Origin: Ornithodoros turicata
Lineage: Eukaryota; Arthropoda; Arachnida; Ixodida; Argasidae
NCBI RefSeq assembly: GCF_037126465.1
Contig: NC_088208.1
Coordinates: forward strand, 39,966,685 to 40,030,684
Reading direction: 5' to 3'
DNA: 64,000 nt
Below are positions 11,650-23,799 of this stretch, one piece after another; position 1 is the first letter of the stretch, and the number at the start of each line of letters is the position of its first letter. Made by a program: the position numbers and the translations under genes. The notes beneath the pieces were generated by a model. The model searched no databases, was not told the origin of the DNA, and was given only the letters and a program-made list of their open reading frames with translations.

Positions 11650-12360
11650 GCATATCTTCCCAGGGAAACAGGCTGCATGCTACAACTGCTTAGAGAGACA
11701 GGGTGCTTGCTACAGCTTCTCAGAGAGACAGGCTGCTTGCTACACCTTCTGAGATAGACCTTCTCGGAGAGACAGGCTGCTTGCTACACCTTCTGACATA
11801 GACCTTCTCAGAGAGACAGACTGCTTGCTACACCTTCTGAGACAGACCTTCTCAGAGAGACAGGCTGCTTGCTAGACCTTCTCAGAGGAACAGGCTGCTG
11901 CTATACACCTTCTCAAAGAGACAGGCTTCTGCTACACCTTCTCAGAGAAACAGGCTGCTTGCTATACACCTTCTCAGAGAGAAAGGATGCTTGTTACACA
12001 CCTTGAGAGACATGCTGCTTGCTACACCTTCCAGAGAGACAGGTTTCTTTCTACGCCTTCCCAAAGAGACAGGCGGCTGGCTACACCTTCCCAGAGAGCG
12101 AGTCTGCTTGCAAAACCTTCTTAGAGAGACAACGTGCTTGTTACAGCTCTTGTTACAGCTTCTCAGAGAGACAGGGTGCTTGCTATGCACCTTCCCAGAG
12201 AGCGAGTCTGCTTGCAAAATCTTCCCATGGAGAAACAGGCTGCTTGCTATACAGCTTCTCAGAGCGCGTTGCAACACCTTCTGTGCTGGGCTGTATGCTT
12301 GCTATACCTTCTAAGAGAGAAATGCTGCTTGCTACACCTTCTCAGAGAGTCGAACCTACT
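11650..12360. repeat. 30-bp minisatellite, degenerate
   Basis: More than 20 imperfect copies of about 30 bases, roughly TCTCAGAGAGACAGGCTGCT followed by TGCTACACCT. Units vary in length and include higher-order blocks (for example CCCAGAGAGCGAGTCTGCTT twice, at about 12091 and 12193). The small frames here are repeat read-through. Confidence 0.92.
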
Positions 12361-12406
12361 ATAGGTCGCTGTAGATTCCGTGCAGCGGAACTACTTTACA
12401 CGTTGG

Positions 12407-12657
12407 TACACTCTTAAAAATGAACTTCACCGCATAGCACGCTCCTAGCCAACCATCATCTCAAATGATATCGTTATCTGCCCCGATTTGTCGAAAACGG
12501 GGGGCGTACGCCTTTTTGTGACACTTATGCTGTTCATAATTGTCACAAAAAGGCGTACGCCTCCCGTTTTCGACAAATCAGGGCAGATAACGATATCATT
12601 TGAGATGATGGTTGGCTAGGAGCGTGCTATGCGGTGAAGTTCATTTTTAAGAGTGTA
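12407..12657. mobile_element. Palindromic MITE, A type, complete
   Basis: TA-flanked CACTCTTAAAAATGAACTTC to TTCATTTTTAAGAGTG. Among the least diverged copies; arms match almost base for base. Confidence 0.95.
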
Positions 12658-12727
12658 CGTGCTGGAACCGCGCCCGCCGCCGTCCGCATACCTAGAATTC
12701 ATAACAGTATAGGAACGTCTTCGTAGA

Positions 12728-12960
12728 TCAACTGCTATAGCGTGTCCGCCTACTGATCCCAAGGATGCGGGTTCGATCCCTGCCGAGGGCGCCAGCAATT
12801 TGGGGGTGGTACAAGTTGCTTAGACACTTTCGCAAGGGACCGTGTGCTGAGATTCCGGAGCACCTTAAAAGAACCCTCAGTTGGGCAAAATTAATCCGGA
12901 GACCGACTAACTGTGGCGTCGCTCATGATCGTGGTTGTCTTATATATATTATTATAATTG
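12728..12960 (+). mobile_element. tRNA-derived SINE, second family
   Basis: The head ends with B box GCGGGTTCGATCCCTGC and GAGGGCGCCA. The body has CACCTTAAAAGAACCCTCAG, AAATTAATCCGGAGACCGAC and GTGGCGTCGCTCATGATCGT. The tail runs into TTATA repeats. Related copies at 22815 and 34925. Confidence 0.78.
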
Positions 12961-13035
12961 TATATATTATAATTGTTATATATTATTAATGATATTAATA
13001 AGTATAAATATATTATTATAATTGTAATAGTATAG
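12945..13035. repeat. AT-rich simple sequence
   Basis: TATATTATTATAATTGTATA-type repeats following the SINE tail. Confidence 0.8.
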
Positions 13036-15119
13036 GTCGTGTATCGGCCAGTGCGAGTTCCCGGTATAGACACTAACTTGTGCATTGGACTGTACCGACC
13101 TTACGGAGTCTTCGGAGTGCTGTGCGAGCCACGATTAGAGCAATGCATCCTATTCTTGATGGCAAATCCCTTCATCTGCATGTTTGACGACACCACTCTA
13201 ACCTTTTTTCTTGTGCACCCCGTACCGGGGACCCAGGGTGCCCTTGCTATTTCAGTGTTAGACACATGTCGCTAATGGTACATTAAGCTGTTATGAAGTA
13301 ACTGTAACAATGACACCCCGATTTCTGGCGACCCCCACGCTTATGATTCTGGATAAACCACCTACCTATATACCACAAAATGGGCAACGCAAGATTGCAG
13401 CATACCTTCGCCACCCTGATATGCAATTCTCCGAATGTGATCGTGGTACGAAACATCGAAAAAATAATCCACCATTTGCACTCGGTGCAACATTCCTCTT
13501 CATGCTGCAATCCTGGAGACTTTCTACCACCCTATTTTGACCACTCCCCGATGTGACACGAACATCCTCAAAACGCGTCGTAAAAGAAAATACGCAAAAT
13601 GCAATGTCATCCCTATCCCTTATACAAAATGCGAAAAGCGATCGGCTTATTTCGTGTCGTCCCCTCTTGTTTTCTTTCAGCAGCAGAGGCATTCACATTC
13701 CCACAGCCAGCTTGCTTTCAACACCTCCTGAAGGCTGTGCATATCACAACGGGTATCCAGGACAATATGAAGCCACTATACTTCCCACTGCACAGGAAGA
13801 CATCCTACAAGGTAATCCGCGCCGCTGGACGTCTCCTATACTATTATTATACTTCTCTATTGTTGGTACAATACGCGTACTCTATTATTATGCGATCGGT
13901 GCTTCCCAAGAAAAATACCACACGAGTCAATCCAACGTGCGAGTTTAGTGAAGTACTCTATTCAGACAGAAGCGCCTGGAACACAATACGCATGCGCGTA
14001 CTCTTTTGTCAGTTACGCTTCTTTCTTTGCTTCGAATAACGTAAGAAAAAAAAACGCAAAACATTACAAAGAATACGCAGATAGAGTGTGAATCCGTCGC
14101 GCGTGCGACGAGCTATCGTCTGCAAACACAATCGTCTGCTAGCACAATGTTACCCGCCGTGATATCCTGCTGCGGTTAGTCTTAGCCGTGGAACCGCCTC
14201 GCGAAATCATCGTATTCTTCCTACTCGCTGTTGTCGTCATCCGGGAACAGGAAGCTACGTCAGGTTGATAATCCCTCGTGTGAAAAAACGAAAGCAAAGA
14301 GGAGTGTTTTCTATATGCTGTCTGTGGGCATCTCTTAAGAAAGCGAGGACGACGGTAATATGGAATGACCGTGGATTGATCGCTTCGATTCGGCGACGTG
14401 CGTGAATGAGTTCGCTATAGCCGTTGACGGTTGTGAGTGAATTGAGAACCCCGCTGACGGTGCCCTGCTGAGACGCTGGGCTCGGTGTCCGTATGGCACA
14501 TCACCGCGGGAACGGACACCACCGGTGGTGTGTGCGTCACATTCTTATCGTCACTTTGGAAATAGGCTTCTGTTGTTACGCGCCGTTGGTGCGGTTGTAG
14601 CCCCATTGTTGCCGCTCGACGTGGTTTCAGTTCTCCTTTTATTGTCGAGAAGGCTGTCGGGAAGATGACGTATTAGGTTTCCTGAAGTAATTGGTTTGTC
14701 TTCCGCGACTGAAAAGTGTCAGGTGCTCAGTGGAATTGGACACCTGTATTATATAGTGAAGGTATACGCGTAATTGTGGCGGGAGGTTTGGCAAAGTAAG
14801 ATAATTCTGTTTACAACGAAGGAAATACTTATTGTTGCAGCTGTAAGGTATACAAATTATGTACCCGTGTTCTCTGTCACAAAAGCTCCGATAAGGATCG
14901 GAGAGCAGAACGTCGCAACCGTTACGCCGATGCAGCTCCACTGTCCCATCAGTGGACGAGTTCATTTAGTGTGGAACGAACGGTCAACCATCGTTATAAC
15001 CGGGGGAATTCGATATAAGCGGCAATTCGCAGAAAGCGAATTTACAGTAAGAGCAGTGACGGTATACAATTGTCGAACTAAGTAACGGAATGTAAGCAAG
15101 CTGATGAGTATAGTATAGC
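13036..15119. other. Gene-less stretch
   Basis: Contains a 146-codon plus-strand frame (13599-14039) without recognisable domains, and CpG-containing DNA near 14080-14600. No gene assigned. Confidence 0.45.
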
Positions 15120-15156
15120 TGAGGAGAACGGAGAGAGGCCCTCTCCGTTCTCCTCA
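15120..15156. repeat. Perfect 16-bp hairpin
   Basis: TGAGGAGAACGGAGAG (15120-15135), loop AGGCC, then the exact complement (15141-15156). Not part of any repeat I recognise. Confidence 0.9.
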
Positions 15157-15676
15157 ACCCCAAGGATACGTTGCCTTCTTCGACTTCAACAAGCAATGTG
15201 GTGGTGATCGAACCAACAACGACAACTACATGAATGACGATCGGATGAGGCGATTCACCGAAACAATTGTGGTACCATACCTCGGTGATCGCACCGCTTG
15301 CAACAGCCCAACCAAGTTTTAACCTCCCACACGTGCTTTCGTCCATCTTCTGTTCTGCTCAGGCTCAAGCCTTCTTCGACCAAGTGGCGAGCAAGCAAGG
15401 ACGCCTCGGTGTTGAGCACCTCGGCGACCTTTTAATTCGGGTGTAAAAAAAGAAAGGAAGGGGAACTGGGTTTGTCATAAGGGTCTTCGCCTGCTGCAGT
15501 TCGCACGAAGTGAGGTCAGCTGGCAGTGCAGTTGGAATAATCCGGTTTGAAAGGGATGCATTTCGGTCAGGACAGCGTGAAATATAGCGGTAATACTTTG
15601 TTGCATTGTCTCATCGTCCAGTCTTTCAAAAGAACACAACTCGCTTTGCGCCAACCGTTCGAGAACAGGACTGATA

Positions 15677-15874
15677 TACACTCTTAAAAATCTGCCCTGA
15701 TTTGTTAAGAACGGGAGGCGTATACGCCTTTTTTATGACACTTATGCGGTTCATAATTGTCACAGAAAAGGCGCACACCTCCCGTTTTTAACGATAACGG
15801 CAGATAACGATATCATTTGAGATTATTGTTGGCTAGGAGCGTGCTATGCAGTGAAGTTCATTTTTAAGAGTGTA
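15677..15874. mobile_element. Palindromic MITE, A type, left arm deleted
   Basis: TA-flanked CACTCTTAAAAAT jumps directly to CTGCCCTGATTTGTTAAGAA, losing about 60 bases of the left arm; the right arm and end are intact. Confidence 0.9.
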
Positions 15875-16327
15875 GAGTGTGCGTCAGAATGATATTGCGA
15901 CGCACCAGTTTAAAAGATCGCGCTATAAACATGCACGACGTTACTGTCGTTTTCCGTCGATCGAAAGGAATCGTTTTCCAGACATCGGGTGGTACATTAC
16001 ATCCGCCAAGGGGGAGAGCGTCACGCTCTCGGTGCGAAAGAATCGTTCTAGCAGAGAGATCGAAAGGCGATCGACGACCACGGGTGGCCAATGCTAATGG
16101 GGCGAGGAAAAAGTCCGCCCCCTGGGCACGCCCCTCTTTGGCGCTCGCCATAAATCGCCTGGATGCCAGTCTCGAACCACGCCAGTTGCCTATTCCGGGC
16201 AGGCAACTCTTATCACACGATGCGGCATCCTTTTTATTGATATTATTATTATTCCGCACGAGTACCGCGAAGCAGCTGTGGCTGTGAGCGTGGACAGACG
16301 GAGAGACAGCAGGAAGGGGACAGATGA

Positions 16328-16390
16328 GTTAGTGTACGTCCTGGGTCGACTTCACGGGGAAACTGTTACGGCAGCCACCTGGAAAGTGTG
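16328..16390 (-). mobile_element. Ruka-type SINE body fragment
   Basis: GTGTACGTCCTGGGTCGACT and GGGGAAACTG match the body of the SINE at 7850-7895 on the minus strand; a MITE follows immediately. Confidence 0.55.
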
Positions 16391-16642
16391 TACACTCTAT
16401 AAAAACTAAACTTCACCGTATAGCACGCTCTGCGGCAATCATTGCCACGGATGATAGGGTTACCACTTCTGATTCGAAGAGAGAGGGAGGGGCGTACGCC
16501 TTTTTGTGTCAATTTGGATATATGATAATTGACACAAAAAAAGGCGCCCTCTCTCCTCGAATCAGAAGTGATAACCCTATCATTCGTGGCAATGGTTGGC
16601 GCAGAGCGTGCTATGCGGTGAAGTTTAGTTTTTAGAGTGTAT
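16391..16642. mobile_element. Palindromic MITE, B type, complete
   Basis: TA-flanked CACTCTATAAAAACTAAAC to GTTTAGTTTTTAGAGTG. B-type arms CACTTCTGATTCGAAG / AATCAGAAGTGATAACCC; part of the right core arm is lost. Confidence 0.92.
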
Positions 16643-18149
16643 AGAAAATAAGAGGAAAGGAAACCTTTAATACGGTACAGTTCGCGGTGCACTAAAAAAT
16701 AAAATATGGTCACTTCTAATAAGGTAAAAAATGTATATACATATAAGGTATAGGATAACCTCTAACAGCGTAATCCAGCATTGACACGACATTGCACAAC
16801 GTCGCGTAATAACGGGATGCGGTCGGCTGTCAAGATGGGAAGTATGCCGAAAATATGTACGCTGAAAATAATTGACAAATCTGCTCTTTCTCTGCACTGT
16901 CTATACGATAATCTTTGTGCACAGAGGTTAATGATGTGATGTGACTACTTCGTCTCGCGGCAGAAACCTGAAAGTATTCCGCCGGCACGGTGCACACAGA
17001 ACCGTCATGAGCGCTACCTGTTTACGAGTAACAGTTTGTTTGCGGGTTACATCGAGCATATTGTGATCGTGTAATGACGGGTGATCATGACGTTGCTTGT
17101 AACCTCTGGCCACCGGAGAGTTTCGTCTAAGCTCGTTACCCATTATGTAACCTCTATACTGCAGGAGTTGTCCGTTTTCAGAGGTAACGTGAGAAGTGAC
17201 CGTTTTAAGAATGTACCTTTTACTTTTAGATGTAAAAACGCATATACATTTTTAATCTCTACTAGAAGTGACCGTTTTAAGAGTGCGGGACCAGAACCTG
17301 CCAGCTAGCTCTCGGAATTCAGCGATGGTCTTGAAGCTCTACCCTCAATGGGCGAATGTCCTTTCACTCGGGTATTTTAACAATTTGGGTGAACAAAGTT
17401 ACAGTTTGTTTTAATACACTAGTTAGGCAGCTTCTTACCGGTCGTACCAAGTCGAACCAACGGAAGTCCAAGTCCAACCACGTTGAGTCACGATCCGATG
17501 CTCGCCTTGTCTGCGCCTCTGCAGACTCGGCAGAAGCTAAGGAAATCGCCTTGCCCGTATACACGCCATCGTATCGTTCCGACGTGTCGCGAGTTTCCGA
17601 CTTGTGGCTATAGGTCACACATATTGATATCTTAGCGCTAACCGACCAATTGCAACTTTGAATGAAGCGCGCGGGGTGAGGGGAAGTTCCTCTGCGTCAT
17701 CCGAAAGATCTGTCGGTACGAAATTCGCGCCTCTGAGACATCTACTTAGTTGTCCAGCCAGGCTGCTTCTTAGCATTCATATGAGACGTCGTCGACGATG
17801 ATGATGTGTTGTCCGTCATCAAGGCTGCGAATACTGTTGTCCTCTACAGAGTCGAGATATGACAGTCGTCGCTAATGCCAGACAGCGCAGGGCTTTTTCG
17901 ACGACTGCCATGTTTCTATCTCTTCATGTTCTAAGGCATGGAGGCTGCATGTTTCTGTGTTCCAGCCCCAAAGCAGTTACTTTTGTTTGTACAGAGTCGT
18001 TACAAAACACATCACTGATACGCGTAATCTCGTTTCAATTGTGAAGAGACATCGAGAAAAAAGCATGACTATTTTTTTGTAATTTTCGCCCCACTATCAA
18101 CATCCGCGTCGGCATCCTCATACCTTCCCATGCATTATGTACGTGAGAC
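16643..18149. other. Mostly gene-less, holds a SINE trace
   Basis: GAAGTGACCGTTTTAAGA occurs twice (17190-17210 and 17263-17283). At 17845-17965, TTTTTCGACGACTGCCAT and the following text resemble the SINE at 37470. No gene seen. Confidence 0.45.
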
Positions 18150-18790
18150 ACGAGCCGACACTCTGAGGCTAACCCAGTGGCACGAATAAACATATAACAA
18201 AAATCCGCGAGCCGATACTCTGTGGCTAACCCAGTGGCACGAATACACATATAACAAAAAATCCGCGAGCCGATACTCTGTGGCTAACCCAGTGGCACGA
18301 ATACACATATAACAAAAATCCGCGAGCCGATACTCTGTGGCTAACCCAGTGATGGCACGGATACACATATAACAAAAAATCCGCCAGCCGATACTCTGTG
18401 GCTAACTCAGTGGCACGAATACACATACAACAAAAAATCCGCGAGCCGATACTCTGTGGCTAACCCAGTGGCACGAATACACATATAACAAAAAATCCGC
18501 GAGACGATACTCTGTGGCTAACCCAGTGGCACGAATACACATATAACAAAAAATCCGCGAGACGATACTCTGTGGCTAACTCAGTGGCACGAATACACAT
18601 ACAACAAAAAATCCGCGAGACGATACTCTGTGGCTAACCCAGTGGCACGAATACACATATAACAAAAAATCCGCGAGCCGATACTCTGTGGCTAACCCAG
18701 TGGCACGAATACACATATAACAAAAAATCCGCGAGACGATACTCTGTGGCTGACCCATTGCATATATGGCACCAGAAACATGCAACAAAA
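18150..18790. repeat. 57/58-bp minisatellite, about 11 copies
   Basis: Tandem copies containing GATACTCTGTGGCTAACCCA, GTGGCACGAATACACATATA and ACAAAAAATCCGCGAG. Variants differ by single bases, A-run length and one 3-base insertion near 18352. The last unit decays into single-copy sequence near 18760. Confidence 0.94.
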
Positions 18791-18869
18791 AATTGCAGGT
18801 TGCTCCATAAAGTCTCAACAATGCAACTTCCGGTTTATTAACTTCCGTATCGTGCATTCGTCCTCTTAC

Positions 18870-21800
18870 CCACCGGTACCTCTCTCCCTCCCTCTACACA
18901 CACACACACAAACATAAAGGTATCCCTACCAAACATGCCGCAACTATATATATTTGTGTATTTTCATTCGAAACGTTTACAAACTCGATCTTTCTATCTC
19001 GCGGCATTTTATCGTGTTCAGAGAAGAAGCCACCTGAATGTACAACCGCAGAATATATTGTGAAAGGAACACGACACAATTTTTATATACTTTTTTTAAA
19101 AGAGCACTGCTAGAAAACAAGAAAGAGAGAGAGAGAGAAAAATGCTTTTCGTTGTGCCACGCTGTTGTGTTGGACAGAATGCTCTTCACTCCATATACAC
19201 GAGTGTATGAAATGAAGTTGAATATATTTAGAGCAAAACTTATGTATATCGGGCGGACGTTTGCGACGAAAACCCTGTTGACGTTTCAGAGAATGCACAA
19301 AACGTCGGTTTCCTAAGAAAGAAAGAAATATGTTTTTTCAACGGCGCGTTACGGCGGAAAAATAGGTGGAGAACCTTTTGTGGAAACCTGGGAAGTGAGA
19401 AGGGGATTCAATAATAATCGATATCGGGGGCGGGCATGGGAAGGTCGCGGTTGTATAGCTTTTGTGGTTGGTTCCTCGGGCGTATGTAGTGTTATGATGG
19501 AAGTATTTGCTGTAGTTAGTTTGCGGGCTGAATGAGAAAAGCTGCATATTGGGAATTATATATATGTGACGACTCGTCTGACGCGACGACCAAGTTTCGC
19601 CAATGCGGACACGCGCCTTAAAAGGACAGTCCAATCGACTGATTTCGAGGTTCGTGTTTGCATCCGACAGTGCCTTCCAAGTAGATGCCATATTCAAAAT
19701 TTTATCGAGTCAGAGAGTCATAGTTTTCGACATAAACGGTTTCCGTTTCACGGCGGCTTCCGTTTTCCGTTATTACGGAGACATAATAATCACCAGCCAC
19801 CGCACCCTAGCGGTGCAAAATTAAACGGCAATTATTTGGCTACAATTCAATTGAAGCATTTTCCACGGTGACTCTGAGCATTATGAAAGAGCATGTGGTT
19901 ACATTTTGTTTGCTTTATTAGGATTATTGGTTCGTCGTAAAAAGTCTAGGAGCCTGTTATGCATATTAGAGTCTAAAAGGAGGATCTTGCTGTGCAGTAT
20001 GAAAATATGCACGGAGTCTCTCCTGTGCTTCCAGGAATTCTTGCGCAATGATTTGTCGAATCTGGGGGGTTGCAGCAGAAGCGAGTGTCTTATCCATATT
20101 AATGCGATAGGTTTATACGTTGTATCGCCTTTTGGTCCTGCAGGGCACATATCAGTCGTATCGCCTTTTCTAAACCATTAATTTGCAGCACTGCGACAGA
20201 CGCCTTCGGATGGCTGTCTGTCTGTCCAATGTATCAGAAGGCGTCTCTGCATAGCACACTGTTTATTTATTTATTTATGGCATATACCTCAAAGTGCTCT
20301 GTAGGAACTATAGTGTTAAAACGTTTTTCTTTCTCTTTCATTTTTTTTTAAATCTTACGTGCACAACAATGCCGTAGGCGTGTGTGGGCTCAGAAGGCGT
20401 TTGGCTGCTCATGCAGATAAGGCACTGCATATAGCGAAGGAAAACTACGTGACGTGTATTATTATTGCTTTATTGCGCCCGCAAGCGTTCTCCTGCATGC
20501 TTAGGCAGCTAGCGTTGTTTCTTTGGCGTCGTTATTATTTTAGATGAGTATTACTATCGGAGACGTTATCGTAGTCGTTAATGGGCACTAATAAATAAAC
20601 ATCTAAACATCGTCGTTGCTTTTTGCCCAAAGTTAACAGGATTTGAATCTCGATAAACACTAAAATGCCGTTAATTACCGTATTTATTTTGTGTTGCCCG
20701 CAACATACCGTAGGACACGTCGTCCACGTGGTGACGTCACACATTGCCATAGGTTGAACCAAAATGTTTCACAAGCGCGACTCATCGCCAGGGCACTTTA
20801 AGGCATGTCACCCATCACGAGTTATATATAGACGGCGAAAATTCTCCATAACTCTCTTTGCCGCCTTGAAAGAAAGAATGAAAGAAGCAATACTTTACAC
20901 CACCGACGAACAACAAGCATATTTCCCATCCCCCCCCCCCCCCTCCCATACACACCACGGCGGTCTCACCACATCACTTGGACTGTCAAGTCCACCCCGG
21001 CCCCACGTATAAACGCTCCGAAAAACACAACCCCCCCCCCCCCCCATTCTCCCGCAGAAGGCCACGACAAGCACAGAAGCGATCTGTGTAGAAGTGTAAC
21101 GTGTATATTGGCTATATGAGAGCGTGTCCCACCAGCACCGCCGCCGATATGGCATGTCGTTGAGCCTTCCGAGAAATGGTGGGTACGCAGGTGCGCATGG
21201 GCACGGGAGACACCTGGACCTGAGCGAGACGAGCTCGACCCCTGACCCCGCATCTTCTGTCTCGAACGCCGTGACAGGTCGGGACCGCGGGAGGTCGCTA
21301 GATCGTGAGCCGACAAACCGCGGTCAGGGTTTTTGAAAATATAGGTCTTCCTTTATTTTATGCCACATATCTACGGGCAAATGGGGGGCTTCACCCCTCC
21401 CCCCCCCCCTGCTTGTCAAGTCGGTATAGACAGAACAAAGCTATGGGGACGCGTATTTCACTGTTAAGGAGGAATCGTTTCGGTTCAAACAGGATACATG
21501 TCTGGATAGCGGATATGAATTCTTGAGAGATCATTTCAGTATATAGACGTGCTGCGTGGGACTTTAGAAGAGACCATCTCTGTGTCGAGAGTGTTTGCTG
21601 ATGGTCTGTTACTTGAAACGTTCCCAGGTTTGTTTGAAGTTGAAAGTATAGTAATTCTGGTTGTGGCTGTAAATAATATGTAGAAATAACGTGCATGGTA
21701 TAGATTCAGCATGACGATCGTACGAGTCTTACAGAAGGCGTTCTTTTTTCCTGGTCACTTCTCGCGATCCCTACAGGTGGCGCAAGGATAGTGGGGGGAC

Positions 21801-22800
21801 ACTGTACCGAAAAATCCTGTATCTTGGCACAGAAATTTAAAAAAAAAATCGTCGACGGGACACAAATGAATCACCAGTACGGAATTCCACCCACCAGCTC
21901 TCCTACATTTATTGTATAAGTGGCAATGCGTTCGGAGAAAAATGTACAAGGTGAACACGCAGGTAAACTGTGCACTAATATATTGGTCGATCTGCAGCGT
22001 TTTCGCGCTTTTGGCATCAGTCTTGACAGAAAGAACTGTATTCTGCAACCCGTGGGTTCTCAGGTGCTAAGAGGTGCATGGCGCCAAAGTGAAGGCTGTC
22101 CGGGTGGCCACCAGCGACGGATTCGCCTAGATCGTATTTTACTATTTCACGGATCAGCATTGGACATGTGGGAAGTATACATTGGAAGTACAAACAAAAC
22201 ACATAAGGAACATTTAGGAATAAGGGGTTTAGGAGGGAGTTCAATAGTGTCTGACATGACGCTCGATGATGGGAGATTTCAGCAACATCTGGAAGAGCCG
22301 TGGTGAGATGGTGGTTGTTCAGCAGCGGAAGCTGCGGCAGGTTACATCGATCATCGGTGGTGGGTTACGAAGGTACTTTGCTGCGACGCCCGACACGCAA
22401 ATCCAAAAGTTTTGATGGTGCACTGGCTGTTCATTTCGAGGCTCCAGCGCGCAGCAAAATCTTCGTTTCTGGTTATTGCACCACGCGCGATTGGACAATT
22501 CGGTGTTCATGCTGACGTCGGCCTCAGACTTCCACGACAACACAGTTGTGCAAAGCTGTTCCTTCGAATCACTTGTGAAGTATTGTTTCCCATCGATGCA
22601 CAAAGAACGAGCACGTAACACCAACTGCAATGTAACATCCTGTTTCAACACTATATGTGCTCAAAGCTTGCGAATGCTTTGCGAGCCAACATTTTTGTTC
22701 ACTGATGATGCCCATATATATCAGAGAAGTCTGTGACTGGTGTAACTATCGCAACACTCTGTAAGTCAGTATACAGACCACAGCTATGACTAGGCCGTCT
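18870..22800. other. Gene-less stretch
   Basis: CA and GA simple repeats near 18895 and 19120, C-runs near 20930 and 21030, and 19815-19900 similar to 1700-1770 (GACTCTGAGCAT..TA..AAAG). Frames up to about 128 codons at 21.9-22.7 kb have no recognised domain. Confidence 0.4.
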
Positions 22801-22814
22801 ATCCGTGAATTAGT

Positions 22815-23045
22815 TGGTAACCTGTCCAATTCCCAGGTTGCGACGTCCAATCCTGTCGAGGACGCCAGAAACTTCGTAGCACCGTGAGAGTTGCTTCGGC
22901 AGGTCGTTCTTCAGCGAGTGACGTTAAGTACGGAGTGCCTTGTGATTAGATTACAGGGGACCTCAAAGAAACCTCGGGTAGCTAAAATTAATCCACGTTG
23001 TTCAAAATCATAGCTGTCCAGCACGTAAAGCCACGAATTATAATT
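22815..23045 (+). mobile_element. Diverged copy of the second SINE family
   Basis: B-box remnant CCAATCCTGTCGAGGACGCC; GGACCTCAAAGAAACCTCGG, AAAATTAATCC and AAAGCCACGAATTA follow in the same order as in the copy at 12728. Confidence 0.6.
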
Positions 23046-23064
23046 ACCGTCTATCGACGCTTAC

Positions 23065-23261
23065 CTTGATCGCTTGCAATCCTTCGGTCCTTTCTCGTGG
23101 TACATAGTAGGGACGCACGGGACCGTCAGAGATGACCAACCACAAAAATCCACTCGTGCATATCCGCAAACCACAACAGCTTCTCTATCCAACATGGCCT
23201 CTTCCGCTGTTAACTCGCGTTTCTTTGCAAGCCAGTAATATCGCTTGTGTGATGTCCGCAT
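23065..23261 (-). CDS. Candidate first coding exon of an unrecognised gene
   Basis: On the minus strand an ATG at 23261 opens about 65 codons (MRTSHKRYYWLAKKRELTAE and onward). A good donor, TCAAG|GTAAGC, falls at 23065/23064 just before the frame would hit a TAA. It sits about 20 bases downstream of a TATA/initiator pair, so it has the layout of a first exon. The peptide is basic at the N-terminus and then has scattered cysteines; I recognise no domain and found no downstream exon by eye. It could equally be a 5' leader with an unused frame. Confidence 0.35.
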
Positions 23262-23280
23262 GGAGAGCTGCACAGCGACT

Positions 23281-23312
23281 ACTGACTGCGATCTCTGGCG
23301 CCTGCCTTTATA
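23281..23312 (-). promoter_or_regulatory. TATA box and initiator on the minus strand
   Basis: TATAAAGG (plus positions 23305-23312) is followed on the minus strand by TCAGT (23285-23281), whose A at 23283 lies 29 bases from the first T of the TATA box. That is the usual spacing of an arthropod TATA/Inr core promoter. A reading frame with a donor site follows directly. The spacing is seen; function is inferred. Confidence 0.45.
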
Positions 23313-23345
23313 GGTTCATAGATCCGTCGCCTTAAGCGTCCGAAA

Positions 23346-23500
23346 TAAATGCACCTGCCCCCGTGGCGCAGGCCTAAAGGGGCCCGGGGCCGCCTGCGGC
23401 TTTAACGCCAAGCCCGGGGATGTACAGCTACCCTGGATCACGGAAGGGGATTTGCCGCCTTGGAATTAATTCCGCAGCGAGCCGCCAAAATCAATCTTGC
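23346..23500. repeat. GC-rich dispersed-repeat-like segment
   Basis: CCCCGTGGCGCAGGCC, CAAGCCCGGGGATG and ACGGAAGGGGATTTGCCGCC contrast in base composition with the flanks. Likely an old retroelement piece; not identified. Confidence 0.3.
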
Positions 23501-23799
23501 TTGGCAATATCCGGGACCCCTGGGTGACGGAAAGTGTGGCTTCTGTTGACTCTTGCTGTTTGCGGAGTCTGTTTTGTGGGCAAGGCAATGAGGCTTTAGC
23601 TGTCACCAGTGGCATTAAGGGCTGCACCGTGGATCGAGGGAGGAAAGGGCTTTATATGTATTCAACTGCATTTGTTCGAAGCTCCTCAAGAAATGCGCCT
23701 TCTCATTTTTGAAAATAAAATTAGGCGAAGTTTCATATCTGCATTGACGAGGCAGTTAACTCCTGGTCCTGGTCAAGGCTGCTCGTGCGGCTAAAGGGG

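Noticed and set aside
11650..12360. CRISPR-like array
   Set aside because: Repeats are contiguous and degenerate without unique spacers, and the DNA is eukaryotic.
11942..12417. Cys/Leu-rich frames of 107-132 codons
   Set aside because: Translation of the 30-bp minisatellite.
13599..14039. 146-codon plus-strand frame
   Set aside because: No domain, no promoter or splice signal; length is possible by chance in 64 kb.
18135..18857. Minus-strand frames with CIRATGLATEYRLADF repeats
   Set aside because: Translation of the 57/58-bp minisatellite.
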